A stretch of DNA of 18,426 nucleotides from an uncultured Alphaproteobacteria bacterium (GTDB lineage: Bacteria; Pseudomonadota; Alphaproteobacteria; RF32; CAG-239), in the NCBI GenBank assembly GCA_934277545.1, contig CAKQUG010000014.1:1-18426 (forward strand), read 5' to 3'. The position numbers and the translations under genes were made by a program. This document shows positions 1 through 6,688 of this stretch, one piece after another. The notes below the pieces were generated by a model. That model did no database searches, had not been told where the DNA came from, and worked only from the letters and a program-made list of their open reading frames with translations. Numbering within the stretch: the first letter of the stretch is position 1; every line of letters starts with the position of its first letter.

Positions 1-2
1 GT

Positions 3-79
3 TGGTCGAAGTGACTGGACTCGAACCAGCGACCTCTGCGTCCCGAACGCAGCGTTCTACCAGGCTGAACTACACTTCG
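3..79 (-). tRNA. tRNA-Pro (anticodon CGG)
   Basis: On the minus strand a full cloverleaf can be drawn. The 7-bp acceptor stem pairs 73-79 with 7-13. A D arm, an anticodon stem CTGCG/CGCAG closing the loop TTCGGGA (anticodon CGG, proline codon CCG) and a T arm with loop TTCGAGT follow. Discriminator A and a genomically encoded CCA lie at 3-6. Position 1 is C and position 72 is G, as is usual for bacterial proline tRNAs. Its terminator would lie outside the window. Confidence 0.95.
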
Positions 80-91
80 ATAACAGCACTA

Positions 92-119
92 TCAATACCA
101 CAAAAAAAATAGATGACAA
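92..119 (-). promoter_or_regulatory. probable promoter of tRNA-Pro
   Basis: Reading the minus strand, TTGTCA (119-114) is followed after 16 bases by TATTGA (97-92), and the tRNA 5' end lies 12 bases further on. The position and spacing suit a Sigma70 promoter for a tRNA. The -10 box is imperfect. Confidence 0.45.
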
Positions 120-189
120 TAGTTTTTTTGATTGAAACACAAGTTTTTTTCATTTAGTTTATTTTTTGTTGATATAAGAGGAGAATGAA

Positions 190-675
190 ATGTATAAAAA
201 ACTTGCTTTTGTCATTGCTTCAATGGGCGGAACGGGATATTGTCCTTTTGCTTCGGGAACAGCTGGCTCGTTTGCCACATTGCCGTTTGCGTTTGCTCTT
301 GCGTATTTCTATGGTGTATGGGGAATTTTGCTTGGAACGATCGCCGTTTTTTTCTTAGGTACAATTGCTACAAAAGAAGTTTTGAAATATACCAAACACG
401 ATCCGTCAATTGTGGTTATTGATGAAATGGCTGGTCAGTTGTTAAGCTTTGTATTGGTGGCAAATCAGTTGACCGGAAATACAGGTGCGAAAGCTATAAT
501 CTTATATTTGTTAGGTTTTGCTTTGTTTAGACTTTTTGATATCACCAAGCCGCAGCCGGCAAAATGGGCTGACAGCAAGGTTCTTAATGCGTGGGGCGTT
601 ATGCTTGATGATATTTTTGCCGGAGTCTATGCAACAATAGTATTATATGCCTTAAATCGTTTTATTGTTTTTTAG
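190..675 (+). CDS. pgpA: phosphatidylglycerophosphatase A
   Basis: PgpA removes the phosphate from phosphatidylglycerophosphate to give phosphatidylglycerol, an inner-membrane step of phospholipid synthesis. The 161-residue length is normal for the family. The N-terminal signature with GTGYCPFASGTAGS (residues 14-27) corresponds to the family motif GxGxxPxAPGTxGS. Conserved acidic residues occur in DPSIVVIDEMAGQ (71-83), FRLFDITKPQP (113-123) and the C-terminal GVMLDDIFAG, a combination typical of PgpA. Several hydrophobic helices are visible. The ATG is preceded by a good Shine-Dalgarno, AGGAG, seven bases upstream. It stands alone between two tRNA genes. Recognition is firm from the motifs. 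Confidence 0.93.
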   Translation: MYKKLAFVIASMGGTGYCPFASGTAGSFATLPFAFALAYFYGVWGILLGTIAVFFLGTIATKEVLKYTKHDPSIVVIDEMAGQLLSFVLVANQLTGNTGAKAIILYLLGFALFRLFDITKPQPAKWADSKVLNAWGVMLDDIFAGVYATIVLYALNRFIVF

Positions 676-778
676 GTCTGCGAACAAAGGGCTTGTAATA
701 GACTTTTTGTTGCATATATCTTCTATAAAATAACAAAGTTGTTTTTTAAAACAGCTATTTTGTAGAGGAAGGTGAAAA

Positions 779-847
779 ATGAAACTTTGGCATTGGATTA
801 TAGCGGCTGTTTTTGTTTTTGCGGTGGTTATTTCTCTGCTTTTTTAA
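779..847 (+). CDS. 22-residue single-span membrane peptide
   Basis: This short frame reads MKLWHWIIAAVFVFAVVISL then LF and stops at TAA. It has one lysine at the N-terminus and about 18 hydrophobic residues, the composition of a small membrane protein. An excellent Shine-Dalgarno (GAGGAAGG) sits at the right distance before the ATG. It lies between pgpA and the tRNA-fMet promoter, about 100 bases after pgpA. I recognise no family. The support is the ribosome-binding site plus the strongly hydrophobic composition. It could still be a chance frame, because a 22-codon ORF carries little statistical weight. Confidence 0.5.
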   Translation: MKLWHWIIAAVFVFAVVISLLF

Positions 848-865
848 TAAATTGTTTTTTTGTGC

Positions 866-894
866 TTGACAATTAAAAATAAATAGGGTAATAA
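866..894 (+). promoter_or_regulatory. promoter of tRNA-fMet
   Basis: A perfect -35 box TTGACA (866-871), a 17-base spacer and TAATAA (889-894) lie 16 bases before the tRNA 5' end. This is the expected geometry for a strong stable-RNA promoter. Confidence 0.75.
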
Positions 895-909
895 TCCCTC
901 ATTATTTAT

Positions 910-986
<77 letters not shown>

Positions 987-994
987 TTAGAGAT

Positions 995-1023
995 AAGAGG
1001 AAGTTTCACTTCCTCTTTTTTTG
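995..1023 (+). terminator. terminator after tRNA-fMet
   Basis: A 10-bp perfect stem (AAGAGGAAGT, 995-1004, with ACTTCCTCTT, 1008-1017) and a 3-base loop, continuing into a T run. It starts 9 bases after the tRNA CCA end. Prophage-derived coding sequence begins directly behind it. Confidence 0.9.
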
Positions 1024-1100
1024 TATCTAAAGCAAGCCTCTCTATCCGCAAAACAGCCAAACACAAGACCATTCCGTTGTTTGAAAATCCGCCGGAAGCG

Positions 1101-1427
1101 ATGCCGGTCAGCGGTGGCGGCACGGCAAAACAAAATTTTTCAACCTTTCAGCAAGCCAAAACCGCTGATGTTTATTATCGGGCAATGCTTGCCAAGGCCA
1201 AGTTGAAGATGATAACCGGCGAAACCATCGACCGCAAAAAAGCAGGACAGTACGCGTTCAACCTCGGTCGCTCCTTGCGGGATTTGTTTATTTCGTTTCC
1301 GACACGTTACGGTTCGCTGATTGCGGCGGAAATAGACGTTGACGAGCATAAAATGGTGACAGTTTTAGATGAATATATCAGAAAATTACTCACAGAAAGA
1401 CGCGACATCATCGATAGAGAGCTTTGA
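1101..1427 (+). pseudogene. terminase small subunit, N-terminally truncated
   Basis: The small terminase recognises the packaging site and recruits the large subunit. Only the C-terminal alpha-helical domain is present. QQAKTADVYYRAMLAKAKLK leads into GRSLRDLFISFPTRYGSLIA and a final LDEYIRKLL helix, a pattern seen in small terminases that precede GpA-type large terminases. The N-terminal helix-turn-helix is missing. The frame stays open upstream through 1024 and even through the tRNA terminator, and residues coded by 1030-1100 still look protein-like. The gene was therefore probably cut at the tRNA junction. I set the start at the first ATG (1101), but no convincing ribosome-binding site precedes it. 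It overlaps the large-terminase start by 59 bases. Confidence 0.6.
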
Positions 1428-3312
1428 TGCGGCAATTTATATTGCCGACCAATTTTATAAAGGCGCGGAACCTGACAGCTATATGTCGGTGTCCGAATGG
1501 GCGGATGCCTACCGGATGTTGTCGAGCAAATCGGCTTCCGAACCAGGGCGGTGGCGCACGGCCAGAACGCCTTATTTGAAAGAGATTATGGATTGCCTTT
1601 CGCCGAAAAGTCCGATTCAAAAAGTCGTATTCATGAAAGGAGCGCAAATCGGCGGCACCGAGTGCGGCAATAACTGGATTGGTTATATAATACATAAAGC
1701 CCCTGGTCCGATTATGGCGGTGTCGCCAACGGTGGATATGGCCAAGCGTAACTCGCGCCAACGTATTGATCCGCTGATTGAGGAATGCACGGCGTTAAAA
1801 TCGGTGGTCAGTTCGCCGAAAGCCAGAGATAAAGGCAACACCATTCTGTCAAAGGACTTTCAGGGCGGCGTTTTGGTGATGACCGGCGCAAACTCTGCGG
1901 TGGGTTTGCGTTCCATGCCTGCGCGGTATTTATTTATGGACGAGATTGACGGCTATCCTCCGGATATTGACGGCGAAGGTGATCCGATTTTACTCGCCGA
2001 GCGCAGAACGGCGACGTTTAGTAAGCGCAAAAAGATATTTTTGGTATCAACGCCGACGATTAAGGGCTTATCAAATATTGAGCGCGAATTTGGCATGACC
2101 GACCAACGTTATTATGTTGTGCCGTGTCCGTATTGCCATAAATTCCAACGGCTGGTGTGGGATAATATCCGCTCGACCGATACCGGGGTTATGTATGAAT
2201 GCAAACATTGCCACGCTCTAATTGCTGAGCACTACAAGTCGCAGATGCTTGAAAAAGGCTTTTGGCAGCCTATGGAGAAAAGTGACGGTATAACGGCGGG
2301 TTTCCATCTGTCCTCGCTTTATTCTCCGGTCGGATGGCTCTCTTGGAAAGAATGCGTTGACATCTACGAGAAAGCCAAGAAGAACCAAACCTTAATGCAA
2401 GGTTTTCAAAACACCATCTTGGGCGAAACTTACGAGGCTGAAAGCGATGCGCCCGAATGGCAACGCTTATACGAAAAGCGCGAGACTTATCCAATCGGCA
2501 CAATTCCGATGGGTGGCTTATTCCTAACGGCGGGCGTAGATATTCAGAAAGACCGCATTGAGTGTGAGATTGTGGCTTGGGGACGCAATAAACAAAGTTG
2601 GTCGGTGGAATATTTTGTGCTTGATGGCGACACCGCTAAACCCGAAGTGTGGAAACAGTTGGAAAATGTGCTTAATCGGGATTATCAGCACAAAAGCGGC
2701 ATCACTTTGCCAATTCGCGTGATGTGCATTGATAGCGGTTACGCCACGCAAGATGTTTACAGCTTTGTGAAAGATTACAGCCAAGCCGTTTGGGGCGGTT
2801 CGGGCGCGAGAGCAAGCCAACCGCGCACGGTGGTGGCTATCAAAGGACAAAGCCGCGACACGGCGATGATACTTTCCACTTCCAAAGCCGACACCAAGAA
2901 AAAAGGTCTTAAAGTTTGGAATGTTTCGGGACCGGTGATTAAAACCGAGCTCTACCGGTGGCTGAGGATGCAACGCACCGGCGAAGATGCCTCACAGTTC
3001 GGCAGATGTCACTTTCCGCAGTACGCTGAGGAATATTTCAAACAACTGACTTCGGAACGACAGGTTATCAAAATTAGCAATGGTTATCCGAAATCGGTTT
3101 GGGAGAAAGATCCTTTGCGCCGTAACGAAGCGTTGGACTGTCGGGTTTATGCCCGTGCCGGTGCGGCTATTTACGGTTTAGACCGAATGAGCGAGAAAGG
3201 TTGGCAAGAGTTGGAAGCTCTTATTCCAGCCTCTCCGGAGGTTAAGCCGAAGAAGAAACCAGCGCGTTTTATACGGATGCAACAAACAAAGGTGAATGAT
3301 CCGTGGCTGTAG
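1369..3312 (+). CDS. phage terminase large subunit (lambda gpA / GpA family)
   Basis: This is the motor and nuclease that packages DNA into the prohead. Its 647 residues compare with 641 for lambda gpA. Visible features in order are SVSEWADAYRML (about 41-52), a family hallmark; a Walker A-like KGAQIGGTE (90-98); Walker B LFMDEID (188-194); and a zinc-ribbon pair CPYC (253-256) and CKHC (278-281). The C-terminal nuclease domain has acidic motifs GVDIQKDRIECE and CIDSGY and ends with NEALDCRVYARAGAA. The frame is uninterrupted, so this subunit could still be made. The chosen ATG overlaps the small-terminase remnant and implies translational coupling. The stop overlaps the GTG of the gpW-like gene. 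Confidence 0.95.
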   Translation: MNISENYSQKDATSSIESFDAAIYIADQFYKGAEPDSYMSVSEWADAYRMLSSKSASEPGRWRTARTPYLKEIMDCLSPKSPIQKVVFMKGAQIGGTECGNNWIGYIIHKAPGPIMAVSPTVDMAKRNSRQRIDPLIEECTALKSVVSSPKARDKGNTILSKDFQGGVLVMTGANSAVGLRSMPARYLFMDEIDGYPPDIDGEGDPILLAERRTATFSKRKKIFLVSTPTIKGLSNIEREFGMTDQRYYVVPCPYCHKFQRLVWDNIRSTDTGVMYECKHCHALIAEHYKSQMLEKGFWQPMEKSDGITAGFHLSSLYSPVGWLSWKECVDIYEKAKKNQTLMQGFQNTILGETYEAESDAPEWQRLYEKRETYPIGTIPMGGLFLTAGVDIQKDRIECEIVAWGRNKQSWSVEYFVLDGDTAKPEVWKQLENVLNRDYQHKSGITLPIRVMCIDSGYATQDVYSFVKDYSQAVWGGSGARASQPRTVVAIKGQSRDTAMILSTSKADTKKKGLKVWNVSGPVIKTELYRWLRMQRTGEDASQFGRCHFPQYAEEYFKQLTSERQVIKISNGYPKSVWEKDPLRRNEALDCRVYARAGAAIYGLDRMSEKGWQELEALIPASPEVKPKKKPARFIRMQQTKVNDPWL

Positions 3313-3539
3313 ATATCAAAACACTCAAAATCAGGCTTATTGAGGCCGAAGATGCATACCACCAATTATTGACCGGAACAAAAGAAGTTTCGGTCAACGT
3401 GGGGAATTTCGGCTCGGTTACTTATAATCAAACGAGCCGAACCGCGTTGGAAGCCTACATATCAAGCTTAAAGTCGCAGATTGCGGCGGCAGAGGGAACA
3501 AGTGTCGGGAGAAGAAAAATCATAAAAATCGTATTTTAA
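3303..3539 (+). CDS. gpW-like head-tail joining protein
   Basis: A 78-residue protein with the position, size and helix-beta-hairpin-helix pattern of lambda gpW (68 residues), which enters the head after packaging and prepares it for tail attachment. Residues LKIRLIEAEDAYHQLLTG form the first helix. VSVNVGNFGSVTYNQTSRTA is the beta hairpin and the segment before the second helix, followed by a helix AYISSLKSQIAAAEG and a basic GRRK tail. The start is a GTG inside the end of the terminase gene (10-base overlap), consistent with coupled translation. The next lambda-type gene, the portal, is separated from it by an inserted AT-rich gene. Confidence 0.75.
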   Translation: MAVDIKTLKIRLIEAEDAYHQLLTGTKEVSVNVGNFGSVTYNQTSRTALEAYISSLKSQIAAAEGTSVGRRKIIKIVF

Positions 3540-3549
3540 TTTTGCTTTT

Positions 3550-3577
3550 TTGAAAGGTTATTGTGTATAATTATAAT
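3550..3577 (+). promoter_or_regulatory. promoter of moron gene 3617
   Basis: TTGAAA (3550-3555), a 16-base spacer and a perfect TATAAT (3572-3577) lie just after the gpW-like gene and 40 bases before the next ATG. This is the strongest promoter-like sequence inside the head module. Confidence 0.7.
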
Positions 3578-3595
3578 GTATCCAATGGTGGATAC
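3578..3595 (+). promoter_or_regulatory. palindrome at the transcription start (operator candidate)
   Basis: GTATCCA (3578-3584) and TGGATAC (3589-3595) form a perfect 7-bp inverted repeat with a 4-base centre, directly after the -10 box and over the predicted start. The placement suits a repressor operator. It could instead form a 5' mRNA hairpin. No bound protein can be named. Confidence 0.5.
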
Positions 3596-3616
3596 TATTA
3601 TTTTTAAGGAGTATTT

Positions 3617-3955
3617 ATGTACGATAAAACTGTTATTGCTTTATTATTTTCATCTGTAATTTTATATGATGATTATATGAAAAATAAAAAATTAAATATT
3701 ACAATTACTGAGAAAATAGGAAATTGTATATTTGAAGAAAAAGTCAAAGATATCTTTCATCGGGGAATATTGAAAAATTTTGAAAGAATATATGAGATAC
3801 TAAATAAAGAATCAATCGATATTATTTCTATATCAGGTTACTCAGATGATTATTGTGAAAGAATGCTACTATTTTTCGAAAAGATATCGCAATGTAAAAA
3901 ACAAGAAGATGTACCTCTTATTGTAAATAATTTGCTTTTAGTTTCCCCAGCTTAA
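3617..3955 (+). CDS. moron protein, unknown function (112 residues)
   Basis: I do not recognise this protein. It begins with a mildly hydrophobic stretch (VIALLFSSVILYDDYM) interrupted by acidic residues, so neither a signal peptide nor a membrane anchor is certain. The rest is mixed helical sequence rich in I, K, E and D. Base composition is far more AT-rich than the flanking capsid genes. It has its own promoter, a palindrome at the start site, a good Shine-Dalgarno (AAGGAG) and its own terminator, which overlaps the stop codon. Such a self-contained unit inserted between gpW and the portal is the definition of a phage moron. In other prophages these often encode lysogen-expressed defence or exclusion functions, but nothing in this sequence proves that. 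Confidence 0.75.
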   Translation: MYDKTVIALLFSSVILYDDYMKNKKLNITITEKIGNCIFEEKVKDIFHRGILKNFERIYEILNKESIDIISISGYSDDYCERMLLFFEKISQCKKQEDVPLIVNNLLLVSPA

Positions 3956-3972
3956 CCGCTGGGATTTTTTTA
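3945..3972 (+). terminator. terminator of moron gene 3617
   Basis: CCCAGC (3946-3951) pairs with GCTGGG (3958-3963), followed by A and seven Ts. The gene's TAA lies in the loop. The portal ATG follows at 3983. Confidence 0.75.
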
Positions 3973-3982
3973 TGGGAAAAAC

Positions 3983-5421
3983 ATGACAGACACATCACAC
4001 AAAGCGGCATCGCAGACGTTGCGAGAGATTGCCTCATGGCAACCAGGACATGGTTCGGCGGATAGCGATTTATTGCCCGAACTCTCAACTATGGTGGCGC
4101 GTTCGCGCGATTTATCCCGAAACCATGGAATTGCCAGCGGAGCGATGCAAACGCTTGCTGATAATATTGTCGGTACAGGGTTTCGCCTATCCGCCAAGCC
4201 TGATTACAAGCTTTTGGGTAAAACCAAAGAATGGGAGGAAGAATGGCAAGCCAAAGTTGAGGGTTTATGGCGGTGCTGGGCGGAAACGTTTAACTGTGAC
4301 GCAGGCAAAAATCTTAATTTTCACGGATTAACGACACAGATTTTCAAATCATGCCTGATTAACGGTGAAGCGTTAGCGTTGGTTTTATGGCTACCTGAAC
4401 GCTCGGTTGCGACTGCAATTCAGCTTGTTGAACCTGATAGGCTTTCCAATCCGAGCAACTGTCCGGATACAAAAACGTTGCGCGGTGGTGTCGAGATTGA
4501 CAAGTTTGGCGCACCGATTGCCTACCATATTTTAAAAGAACATCCGGGCGATTATTGGTCGTCAAGCTTGCAATGGGAGCGTGTTTCGGCTTTTACATCA
4601 TTTGGCAGACGGCGGATTTTACACGTTCATGATATCAACCGTATCGGGCAAACTCGCGGCAAACCTATTCTATCCTCGATTATGCCGATGTTTAAGATGC
4701 TTGACCACTATGAACGGTCGGAACTTCAGGCGGCTATTGTCAACGCGATGATTGCCGCTTTTATTGAAACGCCGATTGGTGGTGAAGAACTTAACGAGCT
4801 GTTTGGAGGTTCAAGCGATGATTACCTGAACGCCAAGAAAGACTGGCAGGTTAAGCTTGAGGGCGGCTCCATCATTCCAATCTTCCCCGGGGATAAGGTC
4901 GCGCCGTTTACACCATCTCGTCCAAATTCGGCATATGGAAGTTTTGTGGAGAATTTGCTCAGGCATATCGGCACTGGCTTAAATATTCCGTATGAATTGC
5001 TGTTAAAGGACTTTTCTAAAACCAACTACTCTTCGGCAAGGTCGGCATTTTGGAGGCGTGGCGGTATTTTAACGGACGGCGGCAATGGCTGGCGGATTAT
5101 TGGGCAACGCCTGTTTATGAACTGTGGCTTGAAGAAATGGTCAATAAGGGTTTGGTGGACGCTCCTGATTTTTATGCGAACCGCTACGCTTACACCCGTT
5201 GCAAATGGATTGGACCGGGGCGCGGTTGGGTTGATCCCGTCAAAGAGGCGCAAGCCTGCCAACTTCGCATGGAGATTGGGCTTTCAACCCTTGAAAACGA
5301 GTGCGCCTCGCAAGGTTTTGATTGGGAGGAAGTCGTCGAACAACGAGTGAGGGAAAAAAATAAATTAAAGGAAATGGGATTGATAAATGAAAATCAATAT
5401 CATGTGGATAGTATAGAATAA
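3983..5421 (+). pseudogene. phage portal protein (lambda gpB family), frameshifted
   Basis: The portal is the dodecameric ring through which DNA enters and leaves the head. The first frame runs 3983 to about 5050 and carries family hallmarks: ARSRDLSRNHGIASGAMQTL (about 39-58), DNIVGTGFRLS, QLVEPDRLSNP, and GLNIPYELLLKDFSKTNYSS near residue 345. After SARSA the frame changes. The following frame gives LEAWRYFNGRRQWLADYW and WLEEMVNKGLVDAPDFY, the expected continuation in lambda gpB, and ends at TAA 5421. One extra T in the run 5048-5051 would join the two frames into a protein of about 480 residues. As written, translation continues in a meaningless frame to 5350. It is either a real mutation or a base-calling error. 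Confidence 0.85.
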
Positions 5422-5470
5422 TGCATTGATTTACCTCTTTACAGTTATACTCTGTCCTTGAAAGGATTTT

Positions 5471-5920
5471 ATGATGTCAAATAAAGATAATGTAAGTATA
5501 GGAAATTCTGGTGAATATTTTGTTGCGGCTGAGCTTGAACGTAGAGGATTTACTGTAGCAGTTCCAATGTCAAATGTTCGAGATTTTGATATTTTGGCAA
5601 TACATAGAGAAACACATACGCAATGGGCTATACAAGTAAAAACAACCGGTAAAAAACAGAAAGACTGGGCACTTTCTAAGAAAAATGAAAAACTTGTAGA
5701 AAAAAATATTGTATATATTTTTGTTTGTTTAAATGATATGGAAACTCCTGAATATCATATTGTTCCAAGTGCTGTTGTTGCTAAAAGAATTAGTGAAAAT
5801 CATCAATATTGGCTTAGTACCCTTGGTCGTAATGGTGAAAAGCACCTTGATATAAATATGCGCAGATTTAAAGATAAAGAAAATATATATCTAAATAAAT
5901 GGGAATATCTAGACAAGTAG
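5471..5920 (+). CDS. moron 2: PD-(D/E)XK nuclease-like protein
   Basis: A 149-residue AT-rich gene between portal and protease. NSGEYFVAAELERRGFTVAV (about 12-31) is followed by VRDFDILAIHRETHTQWAIQ and VKTTGKK. This gives an early Glu, an Asp after a beta strand, then (I)QVK, the E-D-xxK spacing of restriction-endonuclease-like folds such as Holliday-junction-resolvase or DUF4365-type proteins. The C-terminal half has no motif I know. The substrate is unknown, and catalytic activity is an inference from the motif. Two adjacent ATGs are possible starts (5471, 5474), with GAAAGGA upstream. A terminator hairpin follows. It is not part of the lambda-type gene order and is best seen as inserted cargo. 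Confidence 0.7.
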   Translation: MMSNKDNVSIGNSGEYFVAAELERRGFTVAVPMSNVRDFDILAIHRETHTQWAIQVKTTGKKQKDWALSKKNEKLVEKNIVYIFVCLNDMETPEYHIVPSAVVAKRISENHQYWLSTLGRNGEKHLDINMRRFKDKENIYLNKWEYLDK

Positions 5921-5940
5921 TTTTCTTTATGTTTCATTAA

Positions 5941-5967
5941 ATACCTCACTAAATGTGGGGTATTTTA
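5941..5967 (+). terminator. terminator after nuclease-like moron
   Basis: ATACCTCAC (5941-5949) pairs with GTGGGGTAT (5955-5963), 9 bp with one G:T pair and loop TAAAT, followed by a T-rich tract. It lies 20 bases after the stop codon at 5920 and just upstream of the IS200 left end. Confidence 0.65.
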
Positions 5968-5979
5968 TTGTGTTTAGAA

Positions 5980-6002
5980 AACCCCGCGTTAGACGCGGGG
6001 TT
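5980..6002 (+). repeat. IS200 left-end hairpin
   Basis: A perfect 10-bp stem (AACCCCGCGT with ACGCGGGGTT) and a 3-base loop. In this family TnpA binds such subterminal hairpins as single strands. It also ends in TTC, so it does not look like a terminator. Confidence 0.8.
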
Positions 6003-6025
6003 CAGTGTAGCTTATAGCGGTGAGT

Positions 6026-6054
6026 TTGACAAAGCGCTCCTTTTCAGTTAAAAT
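6026..6054 (+). promoter_or_regulatory. promoter of IS200 tnpA
   Basis: A perfect TTGACA (6026-6031), a 17-base spacer and TAAAAT (6049-6054) give one of the best Sigma70 matches in the window, 44 bases before the tnpA ATG. The -10 box lies inside the left arm of the leader inverted repeat. Confidence 0.7.
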
Positions 6055-6089
6055 AATGCGGTCTACCAAGACGCATTATAACTGAAAGG
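6039..6089 (+). promoter_or_regulatory. IS200 leader inverted repeat reaching the Shine-Dalgarno
   Basis: The left arm (6039-6060) can pair with the right arm (6072-6089): TAATGCG with CGCATTA, then, after an AAA bulge, CAGTTA with TAACTG and CCTTT with AAAGG. The right end runs into the Shine-Dalgarno GAAAGGAGG. Such a leader stem-loop is known in IS200 to hold down TnpA synthesis. Here a transcript from the local promoter would start near the loop and lack the left arm, so the stem should form only in read-through RNA. Confidence 0.65.
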
Positions 6090-6097
6090 AGGTCATT

Positions 6098-6553
6098 ATG
6101 AAAAATGACTTATCAAGATTAGCACATACAACATAGAATTGCAAATATCATATAGTATTTGCGCCAAAGTATAGAAGAAAAGTGTTTTACGGAAGTAAAA
6201 GACAGGAAATAGTAAGTATCTTAAAAGAATTACGCAGATGGAAAGGAGTAGAAATAATAGAAGGAGAAGCGTGTCCGGACCATATTCATATATTAGTAAA
6301 AATACCACCCAAGATAAGTGTTTCGGGATTTATGGGGTTTCTGAAAGGGAAAAGCAGTTTGATGATATATGAAAAATGGAGCAACATAAAATATCAATAC
6401 CGAAATCGAGAGTTTTGGTGTAAAGGATATTATGTGGATACAGTAGGTAAAAATACCGAAAAAATTACCAATTATATCAAAAATCAGTTGAAAGAAGACC
6501 AATTAGCCGACCAACTGACAATGGATTTAAACGACCCGTTTACGGGTAAGTAA
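6098..6553 (+). pseudogene. tnpA: IS200-type transposase TnpA with in-frame stop
   Basis: TnpA is the Y1 HUH single-strand transposase. The full frame of 151 residues starts at an ATG with a near-perfect Shine-Dalgarno (GAAAGGAGG). Codon 13 is TAG (6134-6136), between HTT and NCKYHIVFAPKYRRK. Relatives have Trp there (KWNCKYH), so a TGG to TAG change explains it. The HUH motif is HIH (residues 62-64), and the catalytic Tyr is in NYIKNQ (Tyr126). Everything after the stop is intact. Without suppression or an internal start this copy should be inactive in cis, although a related copy could act on its ends. Confidence 0.88.
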
Positions 6554-6630
6554 TAACAGATTGCGTCTGACAGACATTAGAGTTCCCTGTTTAGGGGATG
6601 CAAGTGGTAAAGGCTTCTAGCCGATAAAGA

Positions 6631-6657
6631 AGAACCACGCGTTTTACGCGTGGGTCT
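6631..6657 (+). repeat. IS200 right-end hairpin
   Basis: The core stem of 8 bp is CCACGCGT (6635-6642) with ACGCGTGG (6646-6653), loop TTT, extended by AGA/TCT after one mismatch. It is followed by a T run, so it may also terminate transcription just before the protease gene. Confidence 0.75.
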
Positions 6658-6688
6658 CTTTTTTATATTAAAGTGAGGAAGAAAAAAG

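Larger units (their letters stand above)
5976..6665 (+). mobile_element. IS200/IS605-family insertion sequence (tnpA only)
   Basis: A single-gene element of roughly 0.7 kb sits between the nuclease-like moron and the protease gene. It has the family layout: a subterminal left hairpin (5980-6002), a tnpA gene, and a subterminal right hairpin (6631-6657), with no terminal inverted repeats and no target duplication. No tnpB or IscB-like gene accompanies it, so it is of the IS200 type. The exact tips cannot be fixed without a copy elsewhere or an empty site, so the limits are approximate. It separates the protease gene from upstream phage transcription. Confidence 0.85.

Noticed and set aside
6182..6553. 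A natural TnpA start at 6182, downstream of the TAG.
   Set aside because: It would remove the conserved first strand (CKYHIVFAPKYRRK). The upstream ATG has a near-perfect Shine-Dalgarno, and the family sequence continues on both sides of the stop.
5980..6660. An omega-RNA or TnpB/IscB-type guide system associated with the IS element.
   Set aside because: Only tnpA is present. The space after it is about 100 bases, with just the right-end hairpin and no tnpB or iscB coding sequence.
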